From CAVWXT01 sp963759115 (GTDB lineage: Bacteria > Planctomycetota > Planctomycetia > Pirellulales > Thermoguttaceae), in contig CAVWXT010000007.1 of NCBI GenBank assembly GCA_963759115.1, positions 1 through 64,000 of the forward strand: DNA of 64,000 nt, in the 5' to 3' direction. Numbering within the stretch: the first letter of the stretch is position 1; every line of letters begins with the position of its first letter. The translations under genes were made by a program, and so were the position numbers. Positions 26,494-35,185 of the stretch are shown here, piece by piece. Under the pieces are notes generated by a model, which made no database searches, was not told the DNA's origin, and saw only the letters and a program-made list of their open reading frames with translations.

Positions 26494-27962
26494 GGCGAAG
26501 TGTCAGTACGTTAAGGTCACTTAGATGTCAGTACGTTAAGGTCATTTGTGGAGTAAAACAGGGCATGGCCGGGGGCGGAACGGAAGGAGGGCGTAGCCCG
26601 ACTGGAGTTCCGCCCCCGGCCATGCCGGACGCCGAGCCAAGGGGTGGGCTTGTGGTTGAATCGCATTGCTGCGATACCAACCCAGAAACCCCTGGAGTTA
26701 CTTGTGATGGTTCAAAAACAGTCCCACCGAACGACAACGTCAGATCGTGGCTGCGGTGCGGCGCGGAGCTTCTCAGCGTACCGTAGCGGTTCGCTTCGGC
26801 GTTGCGCTTTGTACCGTGCAACGATGGTTTCAACGTGCTCAGGGTCAAAGGCTGAATCGTGTCGATTGGAACGGTCTTTCCTCGGCTCCCCATCGAACGC
26901 GACGTACGAAGGGTTCCCGCGAGCAGGAGGTGTTGACCATCCGTCGTCGGCTGAAGGACCACAGCCCGCTGGGAGAGTTTGGCGCTGCGGCCATTCGACG
27001 CGAAATGGAAACCCGCGGGATCGCGCCGTTGCTCTCGATTTCCACGATCGGCCGGATTCTGCGGCGTCATGGTGTCCTGGATGGCCGCCGACGAGTTCGT
27101 CGTCCATCGCCGCCACGAGGTTGGTATCTTCCCGCGGTTGCAGCGGCAAAGGCCGAATTGGACAGTTTCGACACGATCGAAGGTCTGGCAATTCGTGGTG
27201 GGCCCCATGTGGCCGTTTTGACGGGAATATCGCTGCATGGCGGTCTGCCCGCAACCTGGATCGCCCAGGCCGTCAGCGCCAAGATGGTGGTGAACGCCCT
27301 GGTGGAACACTGGCGTTCGGTAGGGCTTCCCGCCTACGCGCAGTTCGACAACGACAATCGGTTTCACGGTCCTCGGCAGTACGCCGACACCGTGGGACGC
27401 GTGATCCGGTTGTGCTTGAGCCTGGGCGTAACGCCTGTCTTTGCGCCGCCGAACGAGACCGGTTTTCAGGCGGCCATCGAGAGCTACAACGGCCGGTGGC
27501 AAGCCAAGGTCTGGTCGCGATTCACACACGCTTCGATCCGCGGCCTGAGCCAGCGATCGGCCAAGTACATCGCGGCGGCGCGAAAGCGCAGCAGCGCCCG
27601 TATCGAAGCCTCGCCGCGCCGTCGGCCGTTTCCAAAACATTGGCGTCTGGACCTGCAACGTGCTCCGCGCGGAATGATCGTCTTCTTGCGACGTACCGAC
27701 GACCACGGTCGGGCCAGCCTTCTCGGTCATGCGTTTGCGGTCGATCGACATTGGCTGCACCGCCTCGTTCGTGCGGAGGTCAATTTGGACGACAACACTA
27801 TCCGCTTCTCTGCCTTGCGACGCCGCGAGCCAACCGATCAGCCACTCTTGAACAAGGTGTCCTACACCCTGCCAAAACGTCCCTTCCAAGAGTGACCTTA
27901 ACCTATTGACACTTGCCATTGTTTCAACAAAAAAGTGACCTTAACGTACTGACACTCGCCCA
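26494..27962 (+). mobile_element. rve-type insertion sequence with doubled terminal repeats
   Basis: A 1469-bp element flanked by CTAAC duplications (26489-26493 and 27963-27967). Each end carries two copies of the terminal motif TGTCAGTACGTTAAGGTCA: left at 26501-26519 and 26526-26544, right as complements at 27936-27954 and, less well, 27893-27911. One transposase gene fills the interior on the plus strand, opposite to the surrounding element genes. Confidence 0.82.
26707..27895 (+). pseudogene. Integrase-core (rve) DDE transposase, probable 5' frameshift
   Basis: About 395 residues. HTH at the N-terminus (IVAAVRRGASQRTVAVRFGV, CTVQRWFQRA) and a DDE core: Asp in ELDSFDTIEGL, Asp in YAQFDNDNRFHGP, Glu in TGFQAAIESYNGRW. 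The family resembles IS481-type integrase-core transposases. The long frame has only a GTG start (26747) that would cut the HTH. ATG 26707 begins MVQK in another frame, and one more A in the A5 run 26714-26718 would join it to NSPTERQRQIVAAV. So a homopolymer error or a translation-limiting shift is likely. Confidence 0.78.
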
Positions 27963-28034
27963 CTAACCGATACCCTTGAAGCTGCCCAGGCAGCCGAGAC
28001 GATCCCTGGTCTTCGTCAAGGCGGGGCGCAGGGT

Positions 28035-28481
28035 TCACTCGTCCCTCCACTCGTTTCCGTCCTGGTCGTACACCTCGTCGAAGGTGTAGTGGACGATGTG
28101 CGCCGGGTCGTAGCCGGTGACGATCTGGAACGCCGCCTTGAGCCGCTGGTCGCCGGTCAGGCTGCCGGGGACGGCACCGATAGCGTCCAGCGGGACGTAG
28201 GCGAACCGTCCGACCTTGGAATAATTGCCGCCCCCGTAGTCCGGGTCGTATTCGACCCGGATGCACGCCTTGGGCGGTCGGGAAGGCCGGGGCTGCACCA
28301 TGTCGAACGGCAGGTACGCCGCTTTCCCGTCCGTCTCCAGCGCCTCGCTGCACGCCGGAACGCCGTCCTTGTCCTCGTACTGGCACTCGTCGCCCGCCAC
28401 GAACTCCTGGGAGACGAACCGCTTGAGTTCCGTATCGAAGACCTGGATGACGAACCCGGAAGTGACCTTGTTTATCAGCAT
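28035..28481 (-). CDS. Conserved mobile-element hypothetical protein (MLINKVTSGFV family)
   Basis: 148 residues starting MLINKVTSGFVIQVFDTELK, then FVSQEFVAGDECQYEDKDG and YLPFDMVQP. I recognise this N-terminal module as recurrent in small proteins of planctomycete and proteobacterial integrative elements. The C-terminal half (VTGYDPAHIVHYTFDEVYDQ) is less familiar. Function unknown. Confidence 0.68.
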   Translation of the reverse strand: MLINKVTSGFVIQVFDTELKRFVSQEFVAGDECQYEDKDGVPACSEALETDGKAAYLPFDMVQPRPSRPPKACIRVEYDPDYGGGNYSKVGRFAYVPLDAIGAVPGSLTGDQRLKAAFQIVTGYDPAHIVHYTFDEVYDQDGNEWRDE

Positions 28482-28510
28482 CGCTTTCCTCCTCGTGTCA
28501 GAACTCGATG

Positions 28511-28759
28511 TCAGGCGATACGGCGATGGACGTGCTCCAGGTCGGCGACGGCGCGATCCAGCCGTCGCTGCGCCTCTGCCGTGTCGATGTCCTCGCCGCA
28601 CAACTCGGCAAGGACGAAGTGAAACAGCCTGTCCTCCGCCAGCGCCGCATGACCGATGCGGTCGCGGTACGCCCTGTAGGTCTCGCGTTCCTGCGGCGGG
28701 TCGAACCCGAACAGGTCGTTGTCCTGCCAAACGTCGAACACTTGCTTGGGGGTAATCAT
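28511..28759 (-). CDS. Hypothetical protein (82 aa)
   Basis: MITPKQVFDVWQDNDLFGFD start, alpha-helical, ends AVADLEHVHRRIA. In the same minus-strand series with short spacers. Not recognised. Confidence 0.6.
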   Translation of the reverse strand: MITPKQVFDVWQDNDLFGFDPPQERETYRAYRDRIGHAALAEDRLFHFVLAELCGEDIDTAEAQRRLDRAVADLEHVHRRIA

Positions 28760-28790
28760 GTCCGGTCTCCCGGTCTGGCATTTCCGAAGG

Positions 28791-28952
28791 TCATTTCTCC
28801 AGCTCGGCCACGATGATCTCGGCGAGTTTCCGACGCACCTGCCACGGCAGGCTCGGGCTGAGCGTGACGACCTCTTCGTCGGTTCCGGCTTTGACGATGT
28901 AGGTCGGTTCGTCGTCCGACTCGTGCTGGATCTCGTACTGGTCTCTAGGCAT
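28791..28952 (-). CDS. Hypothetical small protein (53 aa)
   Basis: MPRDQYEIQHESDDEPTYIV start at 28952 with a GAGGAG-type SD. Acidic N-half, helical C-half (WQVRRKLAEIIVAELEK). Confidence 0.5.
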   Translation of the reverse strand: MPRDQYEIQHESDDEPTYIVKAGTDEEVVTLSPSLPWQVRRKLAEIIVAELEK

Positions 28953-28985
28953 AGGGTTGCTCCTCATACGCGCGGGATACATCCT

Positions 28986-29618
28986 CTACTTCCAGAAGAA
29001 CATGCGGGCTTGCTCGTCGGGGGCGTAGTCGGCGCGCTCGTCGGCATGGGCGGCTTGGTGCTTCACTCCGCCCACCATGACGTACTCCTCGACGAGCTGG
29101 TCGTCGTCGTCCTTCTCGTAGGACTGGCAGATTTCCACCTCGCGGGTTTCGGCGTTGACGATGCAGTGGCTCGTATGCTCCACGCCACTGTCCCACACGC
29201 TGACGTACTGACCTTCGGCGTACTCGGGCTTGAGGACATCCTCGCCCGATTCGTCCGCCATGAGGTACTTGACATAGCAGTCCCCGCATACCGGTTCGCC
29301 CTGCCATTCCCCGCCGATGAAGAAACTGGGAGTCCAACCGGCTTCCACGGCAGCCTCGACGGTCGGCTTCTCGGCACCACAGAAGAAGCACACGAGGTTG
29401 TCGGGCGGCTCCGGGTCTTCGTTGCCGTCGTTCGGCTCGTCGCCATCGACCGGCACGGCTCCGTTGCCCTCGAAATCGTATTCCACGACGCATCCCGTAA
29501 AATCGGTGTCGTGCGCCTGTTCGACCGCCTTCTCTTCCGCTTGCTCCGCAGTGTCCGCCTCGACGCGAATGGTCAGGGTCGCGGTGCTGATGCGGGACAC
29601 GTTCACGTCGTAACGCAT
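28986..29618 (-). CDS. Hypothetical protein with two CxxC pairs (210 aa)
   Basis: MRYDVNVSRISTATLTIRVE, then ADTAEQAEEKAVEQAHDTDF: a beta-alpha-beta module common in small mobile-element proteins. Cys pairs in VCFFCGAEKP and VCGDCYVKYL look zinc-binding. The acidic linker (VDGDEPNDGNEDPEPPD) lies between. The promoter motif at 29650-29667 is 31 bases upstream. Function unknown. Confidence 0.65.
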   Translation of the reverse strand: MRYDVNVSRISTATLTIRVEADTAEQAEEKAVEQAHDTDFTGCVVEYDFEGNGAVPVDGDEPNDGNEDPEPPDNLVCFFCGAEKPTVEAAVEAGWTPSFFIGGEWQGEPVCGDCYVKYLMADESGEDVLKPEYAEGQYVSVWDSGVEHTSHCIVNAETREVEICQSYEKDDDDQLVEEYVMVGGVKHQAAHADERADYAPDEQARMFFWK

Positions 29619-29649
29619 TTCCGTTGTCTCCTCGCCTCGATGATTCGCT

Positions 29650-29667
29650 CTTATACGGCCTAACCGA
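29650..29667 (-). promoter_or_regulatory. Element promoter motif, copy upstream of 29618 start
   Basis: Minus strand TCGGTTAGGCCGTATAAG, identical to the copies at 19651-19668 and 31031-31048. Confidence 0.7.
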
Positions 29668-29961
29668 TCAGCGCTTCTTCCCGGCGAGATGCCGCAGAAA
29701 ATCGCGGATGGGTACGAGCGACTCCCCCAGTTCGTCTTCCTGCCCGTCGATAAGATGGTCGAGTTCCTCGGCGTGCTCGGCTGCCTGTCCGGTGTCGAGG
29801 ACGAAGAACTCACCGACCTTCGGCGCGCCCTCGTACTCGTCCCAGCAGTCGCCCAGGGCGGACATGCCGGTCTTGACCACGTTGTCCATCGCCGAGGCGA
29901 TGCTTTCGCCGTCCGTCTTGCGACCGTTGAACTCGATGTCCAGGTAGAGCCGTGCCTTCAT
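29668..29961 (-). CDS. Conserved mobile-element hypothetical protein (97 aa)
   Basis: MKARLYLDIEFNGRKTDGES, then IASAMDNVVKTGMSALGDCW and DEYEGAPKVGEFFVLDTGQ. The YLDIxFxGRKTDxExxASAMDNVV pattern is one I recognise from integrative elements of Planctomycetes. Overlaps the upstream gene end by four bases. Its stop adjoins the promoter motif of the next unit. Confidence 0.68.
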   Translation of the reverse strand: MKARLYLDIEFNGRKTDGESIASAMDNVVKTGMSALGDCWDEYEGAPKVGEFFVLDTGQAAEHAEELDHLIDGQEDELGESLVPIRDFLRHLAGKKR

Positions 29962-30996
29962 TCCTGGACTCCTTGCCCGTTGTCGGCAGCACCCTTCGCC
30001 CGCCGTTGCTCTGCCAGCTTCCTCATCGCCTCCAGAAACGGGGCAAGGTACTGAAGGTTCTGTTGCCCCTTGAACTCCAGGTGCTCGAAGTCAGGGAACG
30101 CCGAGATCGGCGATTCCATGCCGAGAGACGAGCCGCTCGTCTTCAGCATGTCGTTGATCGCCCCGGACATGACTGCCAACATCTCGTTCCACTCCCCTAC
30201 CTCCTCCACCAGCGCCTTCACGTCGTACTTGCCGTCGTGCCAAGTGTAGACCCGCTCTTCCGCCCACGGCTCGTCGGTGTAGTACGACCGCCCGTACTTT
30301 CCCTCGTCGTCCGTCTCGACCTTGATTCCGGGCAGCCCGGCGATCCGGTCCAACAGATGGATGACGCACAGGTGGCAACGGACGAAATTGGGTATCCCGC
30401 CATATTGCGCCGGACGAATACTGCGTCTTGCAGAAGGTCGAATAGCTCCAGCCGGAGCCGAGCCTGGTCTTGATCTTCCGCTTCTCCTGGAACTTCTCGT
30501 CATCGGGATCATCGAAATGGTCGTGCCCGTTGGCTTGCAGCCACCGCCTCCACCGACCCCAATCGAACTGCCAACGGGTCGAGCCACCCTCCTTGATCGT
30601 CCTGATGAAACGGTCGTCGTCCTTGGGGGAGTAGACGACCTCGATCTCCGCCGGGTAGCGGGCGAGACCGAAGCTCGCCCACTCGCTGCCCGGACCAGGC
30701 ACGGTCCAGAAGGAGTAGACCTCCAAGGGCTGGACGGTGACGCTCCCGTGCTGCTTGCGGTGCCAGGGGATGTCCACGTGCTTGCAGCCGTCAAGCACGG
30801 TCGAGAACACGTTCCCGTTGGGTCGCAACTCTTCGAGAGGACGCTGGCAAACGTCGGGGCCGAGACGCCGGACTTCGGCGTCGACCCGCTCGAAGGGCAG
30901 GTCGAGGGCCAGCTGCCGCATCTGCTCGACCAGCGCCTTGGCTTGCCGCGCCGAACGGGTCTTGCTGGTCAGTCCGTAATGAATCGTGAGTCCCAT
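29958..30996 (-). pseudogene. Conserved mobile-element hypothetical protein, one frameshift (about 345 aa)
   Basis: MGLTIHYGLTSKTRSARQAK start. This opening and the later block GSGWSYSTFCKTQYS joined to AQYGGIPNFVRCHLCVIHLL are a recurring family in planctomycete and other plasmid-like elements. The frame breaks near 30405, between KTQYS and the GGIPNF part, and the second frame runs to GAADNGQGVQE. Conserved Cys/His (FCKTQ, RCHLC) suggest metal binding. Function unknown. The promoter motif at 31031-31048 is 34 bases upstream. Confidence 0.68.
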
Positions 30997-31030
30997 TTTC
31001 TTTTCCTCGGGTCAGTTTGTCTGCCCGTCG

Positions 31031-31048
31031 CTTATACGGCCTAACCGA
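31031..31048 (-). promoter_or_regulatory. Element promoter motif, copy upstream of 30996 start
   Basis: Minus strand TCGGTTAGGCCGTATAAG, 34 bases before the start codon. Confidence 0.7.
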
Positions 31049-31053
31049 AGACG

Positions 31054-31392
31054 TCAAACGTGCCTGAACGCCGACACTACGACCTGGAACTCGCCCTCCT
31101 CGACGATGGCGAAGCCGTGTCCGGGGTGACGAAGGATGTATCCGGTGAGACGCTGCCGGAACTGCGCCCACGTCAGGGCGGGCTCCCACGTCTCCCCGTG
31201 CCCCGTCTTGTCGACGAACCACGTCTGCCCCGTCCTCTTCCAGTCCCGAGGCTTGAGGGAGCCGATGTTGGGAAAGGTGAACGGCGATTCGACCTCGTCG
31301 GCGCTGACGGGGACGTAGGGGACGAGCCCTTCCCGTGCCGCCTGCCGGGCGATCTGGTTGTTGACGGCGACGATGACTTCAAGGGACATCAT
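31054..31392 (-). CDS. Hypothetical protein (112 aa)
   Basis: MMSLEVIVAVNNQIARQAAR start, with the first ATG overlapping the upstream stop. Contains TWEPALTWAQFRQRLTGYIL. Not recognised. Last gene of the ArdC-led unit. Confidence 0.58.
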   Translation of the reverse strand: MMSLEVIVAVNNQIARQAAREGLVPYVPVSADEVESPFTFPNIGSLKPRDWKRTGQTWFVDKTGHGETWEPALTWAQFRQRLTGYILRHPGHGFAIVEEGEFQVVVSAFRHV

Positions 31393-31682
31393 GGCGATTT
31401 CATCCTTTCCGCTTGGGCTGGTTCTTCCTCGACCTTCCGTTGGCACGCATCGTGCGCCCGGACGTAGGTGGCATGGCTGTCGCACCTGCCCGCCCCGGTC
31501 AACCAGGCGATCTGCTCGGCGTAGAGGCGGCAGACGGGGTGCCTGTTGGCCTGTTCGGTGCCGCCGCCGGCTGCCCGCACCTCCTCGTTGATCCGCTCCA
31601 TGTCGCGGGCGAACTGGAAGACGACCCCCGACAGGTTGCTGGCGGACTGCACGTCCAATGCGTTCCGGTAGATGCTGCTCAT
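31389..31682 (-). CDS. Conserved mobile-element hypothetical protein (97 aa)
   Basis: MSSIYRNALDVQSASNLSGV, then VFQFARDMERINEEVRAAGG and NRHPVCRLYAEQIAWLTG. The YxNALDVQSAxNLSGVV module with HPxxxLYAxxIAxLTG is familiar from small proteins of plasmids and ICEs. Four-base overlap with the next gene. Confidence 0.68.
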   Translation of the reverse strand: MSSIYRNALDVQSASNLSGVVFQFARDMERINEEVRAAGGGTEQANRHPVCRLYAEQIAWLTGAGRCDSHATYVRAHDACQRKVEEEPAQAERMKSP

Positions 31683-31749
31683 GGTCTCCTCCGACAGTCC
31701 CTCACCGCTTGCCGGTATCGCTCGCCCGCTTCCTGCCGCTCGTCGCCGG

Positions 31750-31992
31750 TCAGGCCCGCCGCGCCAGAAGGTCGTTCCAGTTGCGCTCCAGGTCTGCCGC
31801 CGTGCCGACGATGATGTCGAACTCGACGTGGCCTGCGTTCCTTGCCAGCGCCCAGCCGTCCGAGGTGATGACCAGCTCGACGATGCGCGGTCGAGTCCAT
31901 CGCTCGCCCAGGATATATCCCGCCACGGCTGCCATCTTGCCGGACATGCTGGGGAATCGTCTGGGGTGGAGTTTCTCAGCGAGCGTGGGCAT
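31750..31992 (-). CDS. Hypothetical small protein (80 aa)
   Basis: MPTLAEKLHPRRFPSMSGKM start, then ELVITSDGWALARNAGHVEF and ADLERNWNDLLARRA. A GAGGGGAGA sequence precedes the start. Its start overlaps the previous gene's end by 17 bases. Encloses one GGATATATCC palindrome (31911-31920). Confidence 0.55.
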   Translation of the reverse strand: MPTLAEKLHPRRFPSMSGKMAAVAGYILGERWTRPRIVELVITSDGWALARNAGHVEFDIIVGTAADLERNWNDLLARRA

Positions 31993-32339
31993 GATTGTCT
32001 CCCCTCGCCGCCAAGGCTGCCTGTTTCCCCATGGCCGCGCCACGCCACTCCGCCGCTATCCGGCGGCGGCGCTCGTGCATTACGGGGGTGGCGCGCTGCC
32101 TGACGGACAGGATATATCCCCGACGCTCCAGCTCCTCGAACAGGTCTCGGTAGTCGTCGGGAGCGGCGGGATCGCTGGCGGCGATGCAGCCGTGATAATC
32201 GGCGGCGCAGTGTTGGCCTACGTGTTGAAATGCGGTGCAGAGGCTCCCGAACTCGTCGCTGGGCAATTCGGGGAACAAGGCGAAGGTATCCTTCCATCCC
32301 GTCGTATCCTTCCGGAAGATGACGATGGTTCTCGCTCAT
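31976..32339 (-). pseudogene. Conserved mobile-element hypothetical protein, one frameshift (about 120 aa)
   Basis: Its ATG overlaps the ArdC stop (ATGA). MSEN is followed, after one missing base near 32325, by TIVIFRKDTTGWKDTFALFP, then GSLCTAFQHVGQHCAADYHG and EELERRGYILSVRQR. The FRKW..GD.FALFPE and YxHVGQHxxADY blocks are characteristic of a family widely found on plasmids and ICEs. Function unknown. Confidence 0.65.
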
Positions 32340-33289
32340 TGCATTACCCCTACGGCTTCGGGCTGCTTGACGAAACTCAGCAGAAAGTCCGTCACCTTGC
32401 TCGCCTGCTTGGCGGCGCGGAAGACGTAGTTCCGATCGTTCTTCAACGCTTCCAGCCAGTTCTTCAGGTAGGCGGCGTGGTTGCCGAGCCCTTCGCCCAT
32501 CGGCACGCCCAGTTCGGCGGCGACGTAGCAGGAGGCGATCTCGGCGGCGAGCTCCCCGAGGGCGTAGCCTTCCTTGTCGTGGTTCCAGCCGGTTCGGCAT
32601 TCCGCCCAATGCGACAGCTCATGCCCTGCCGTTTCGTAGAACGCTCCCGGCGGGTCGAATGTCGCCTTGGGCGGCATGACGATGAAGTCGCCTTCGTGAT
32701 GGTTCGGGAACGAGCCGGCGGGCGTGGGACGGCGGTAATAGGCGCGGTCGCCGCCGTAGCGGATATCGGCTCCGCTGGCGAGCATCAGCTCATCGGCGGG
32801 CTGGAAGTCGGGTTGGGCGTGGGGCTGGCCTGCTTCCTCATGCACTTGGTACTGTTCTGCCGCTTCCCCCTCGACTTGGTCGCCGGAGAAGACAGTGAAG
32901 GTCTTGAGGACGAAGAACCTCTCCTCGTCCTCGTCGCCGGTCTGGTCGTCGGTGACGGTCTTCGTCAGGGGCTTCCAGAAGACCACCCGGCATCCCCAAT
33001 GCCCCTGCTCGACATCATTGGGTCGGCGACGGATGCGGCAGCCGAGGGCGTGCCATTGGTTGAACGTCGCCCACCAGCGGGAAAGCAGTCCCAGGCGCAA
33101 GGCATGGATTTCGAGGAGGAGAGGATTGATGCCGCTGTATGCTTTCCGGGAGGCGACGTTGCTGTGCCGACCGGGCTGAGAGCCGCCTGCGGTCGCCCGC
33201 CACGGTCTTCGCCAGGGGAGAAGGTCGGCTTCGAGCGCCTCGACGATCCGGGCGGTCACCTCGTCGCGGATGGCGGTTTGGCTGGGCAT
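32336..33289 (-). CDS. ArdC-type antirestriction protein with zincin domain
   Basis: 317 residues. The N-terminal ArdC/ssDNA-binding-like domain (RDEVTARIVEALEADLLPWR, NVASRKAYSGINPLLLEIHA, HALGCRIRRRPNDVEQGHWG) is followed by a metallopeptidase part with HExxH in YETAGHELSHWAECR and a distal Glu helix (GYALGELAAEIASCYVAAEL). ArdC/TraC-like proteins protect incoming single-stranded DNA from host restriction during transfer. The promoter motif at 33316-33333 is 27 bases upstream. First gene of an operon of at least five small genes. The frame is intact. Confidence 0.85.
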   Translation of the reverse strand: MPSQTAIRDEVTARIVEALEADLLPWRRPWRATAGGSQPGRHSNVASRKAYSGINPLLLEIHALRLGLLSRWWATFNQWHALGCRIRRRPNDVEQGHWGCRVVFWKPLTKTVTDDQTGDEDEERFFVLKTFTVFSGDQVEGEAAEQYQVHEEAGQPHAQPDFQPADELMLASGADIRYGGDRAYYRRPTPAGSFPNHHEGDFIVMPPKATFDPPGAFYETAGHELSHWAECRTGWNHDKEGYALGELAAEIASCYVAAELGVPMGEGLGNHAAYLKNWLEALKNDRNYVFRAAKQASKVTDFLLSFVKQPEAVGVMQ

Positions 33290-33315
33290 CGTGGTCGTCC
33301 TCCGATGCCCATGCT

Positions 33316-33333
33316 GTTATACAGCTTAACCGA
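33316..33333 (-). promoter_or_regulatory. Element promoter motif, copy upstream of ArdC
   Basis: Minus strand ATCGGTTAAGCTGTATAA, 27 bases before the ArdC start. The most distal copy, near the presumed element end. Confidence 0.7.
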
Positions 33334-33966
33334 TATGACGATTCCGCCTTTATCAAGATCTGCCTGGGATCTGCCTTCTCCTTATCAAGAGGGTTCGCCG
33401 GCGGGCGGCGGCGCTCGAAGTCGCATTCGAGGCCGGTTCTGGCCTCAAGTCTCGTGAGACTTCTGCACGCCGGGCGAGACGCCAGGGAGCGCGATCGGGC
33501 GTCTGCCGCCCCTCTCGATATGCGGACGGGGCGGCTCGGAGCCGTGCCGAGAGGCGGCGAAGTCCAGACGGGATGGCTTGGGCGAGTGGTCCGGCAGGGG
33601 AGGCTCCCTGGCGCGCTTGCGATGGGCGCTCCTCATAGCGGCGGTAATCGAGGGAGCGGTGGCTGCGTATGCCGTCCTTCACTGGTTCGCCGGGTGCTGC
33701 TTCGTCTGAGCATTGTTCCTGCTCCTTCTGCGATGCCCAGGATATATCCCGTACCACGACGCTCGCGCCCGTCAGGTGGCGATGCTGGTGCAGATGATCG
33801 TGCAAGCCGGGGCGGCTTTGACGTCGGCCGGGTAGGTCACGGTCGCACAGGTGAATGGGCAGCGGGTCTATCGGGCGTTGATGTGAGGAGCGAGACTTCG
33901 ACTCTGGCTCGGGTCGGCAGGACAAAGAAACTCTCGACAGATTTGGCGACGGTTATGCCGAAAACA
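33334..33966. other. Scarred region with a small hydrophobic ORF remnant
   Basis: About 630 bases. The only coding-like piece is a plus-strand stretch ending at TGA 33707-33709 (ALLIAAVIEGAVAAYAVLHW then FAGCCFV), a paralogue of the protein ending at 35505. It lacks a clear start. After it comes a GGATATATCC palindrome (33740-33749). The rest shows no supported gene. Confidence 0.45.
33658..33709 (+). repeat. Direct repeat A, shared with 35454-35505
   Basis: Fifty-two bases ending in TGA, about 90% identical to repeat B. A more divergent similarity continues to the GGATATATCC about 30-40 bases beyond. Confidence 0.7.
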
Positions 33967-34925
33967 TCAAGTTCGGCAGCCCGCTTGCGCGGCGGATCTG
34001 AGGTCCTTCATGTATTCCAGCGCGAGCCGGGTTTGCTCGTGTATGTAATCGATGCCCGCTGGCTTGCCATCTCGTATCGCTGGATGACAGAACTCCCAGT
34101 CCACGTAGCCGCCGTAGCCGGACGCTGCGAGAGCTTCGAAATATGCCGGATAGGCGGTCCTCCGCTGCCAGAATCGTTGATCATAGTAGCCCGAGCCTGT
34201 CAACGCCACGCGACCGTCCGACTGTCGGTAGAATTCACCGTTGACATGAGAGTGAACTGTGAGGTCTCCTGAGGCACGCACCATCTCTTTTGCGGTCTCT
34301 GCCGACTCCGCTTCCGGCTCGATATTGATGTCCATGCACGCCTTGAGCACCGGCGATCCCACCTCTGTAATCAGCGACAGAACGTCTCGATAGCTGTTGA
34401 CGACATCGGGACCATGATTCTGCATGGCCAGCACGACGCCGTGGTCGGCGGCGACCTTGGTCAGTTCTCGCAGGCTTTCGACCACAAACCCCCGACGATC
34501 GCCTTTCCAATAGCCGTACTGATCGTATCCATACGTATCGTCGTATGTTGCCAAGCCGTTGTAGAGCGTAATGCCGCGCCACGCGGCAAATATCTTGCAG
34601 AGGGGAGCCCGCAGATCGTGGGCGAGCTTGATGCATCTCTCACGTAGCAAATCATCGCTTCGCGGTAGACGGGCACGGGGCTGGAAAGATCGCAGTTGGG
34701 AGACACCGCAACGATCGGCAGATCGAGCTCGCCAGCCAGGTCGTAAAGCCGTTTCCGATCGTTCGGCAAAAGGTCCATGGGCGCAGCATGCGGTCGGTCG
34801 GCATCGAACTCGACCCCTTCCCATCCTTGCTGCTTGGCAAGCCGCATCATATCGAACAGGTCGAGCGGGGCACCCTGATACCATGCTCCGCGATAGGTGA
34901 CGCTGTACAAGCCAATCTTCATCAT
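33967..34925 (-). pseudogene. Sugar-phosphate isomerase/epimerase (xylose isomerase-like TIM barrel), one frameshift
   Basis: MMKIGLYSVTYRGAWYQGAP start, EGVEFDADRP and LDLPIVAVSPNCD follow a TIM-barrel AP endonuclease-2-like pattern. Near 34650 one base is missing: after MICYVR the next frame gives CIKLAHDLRAPLCKIFAAWR through HGVVLAMQNHGPDV, ACMDINIEPE, LTVHSHVNGEFYRQ and YGGYVDWEFCHPAI. Metal-binding Glu, Asp and His residues typical of the family are present. About 320 residues when corrected. Such enzymes are abundant in Planctomycetes and act on unknown sugars or inositols. Confidence 0.82.
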
Positions 34926-35185
34926 GGAACTCCGATGGTCTCGGATTTGGGTCGAGGATATCCTCGTTCTTTTGGTTCATGTTGTCAAGGAATTGATCGA
35001 GCAGGCGATGGTATTCCGCCGGTTCGGGATCGTTGTGGTCGCCGCCGATGACAACGAAGAACTTCTTCGGCTCATTGGCTGCGGTGAAAAGTCGTTTTCC
35101 GTGAGAGATGGGAATCACCCGGTCCGCATCGCCGTGGCTGATAAGCACCGGACCGTTGTAGTTCCCTACCGGCTTGGCGCTCTGT
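34926..35185 (-). pseudogene. Alpha/beta hydrolase C-terminal fragment
   Basis: The minus-strand frame reads QSAKPVGNYNGPVLISHGDA, then DRVIPISHGKRLFTAANEPK and FFVVIGGDHNDPEPAEYHRL: the Asp and His part of a serine hydrolase (HGDADRVIP, GGDHND). The nucleophile half is missing. At about 35185 the sequence changes to an unrelated membrane-protein frame on the plus strand. No stop occurs before the isomerase start, another sign of damage. Truncated by insertion or deletion. Confidence 0.72.

Noticed and set aside
26528..27919. A 463-residue minus-strand ORF across the rve-type IS.
   Set aside because: Shadow of the transposase on the other strand; no domain, and it reads through both terminal repeats.
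31658..33457. A 599-residue plus-strand ORF opposite ArdC and neighbours.
   Set aside because: Shadow frame; the opposite strand holds several overlapping genes with recognisable families.
33353..33925. Minus ORF of 190 aa as a gene.
   Set aside because: Arg/Ser/Pro-rich translation without family or SD; only the duplicated plus-strand hydrophobic fragment looks coding.
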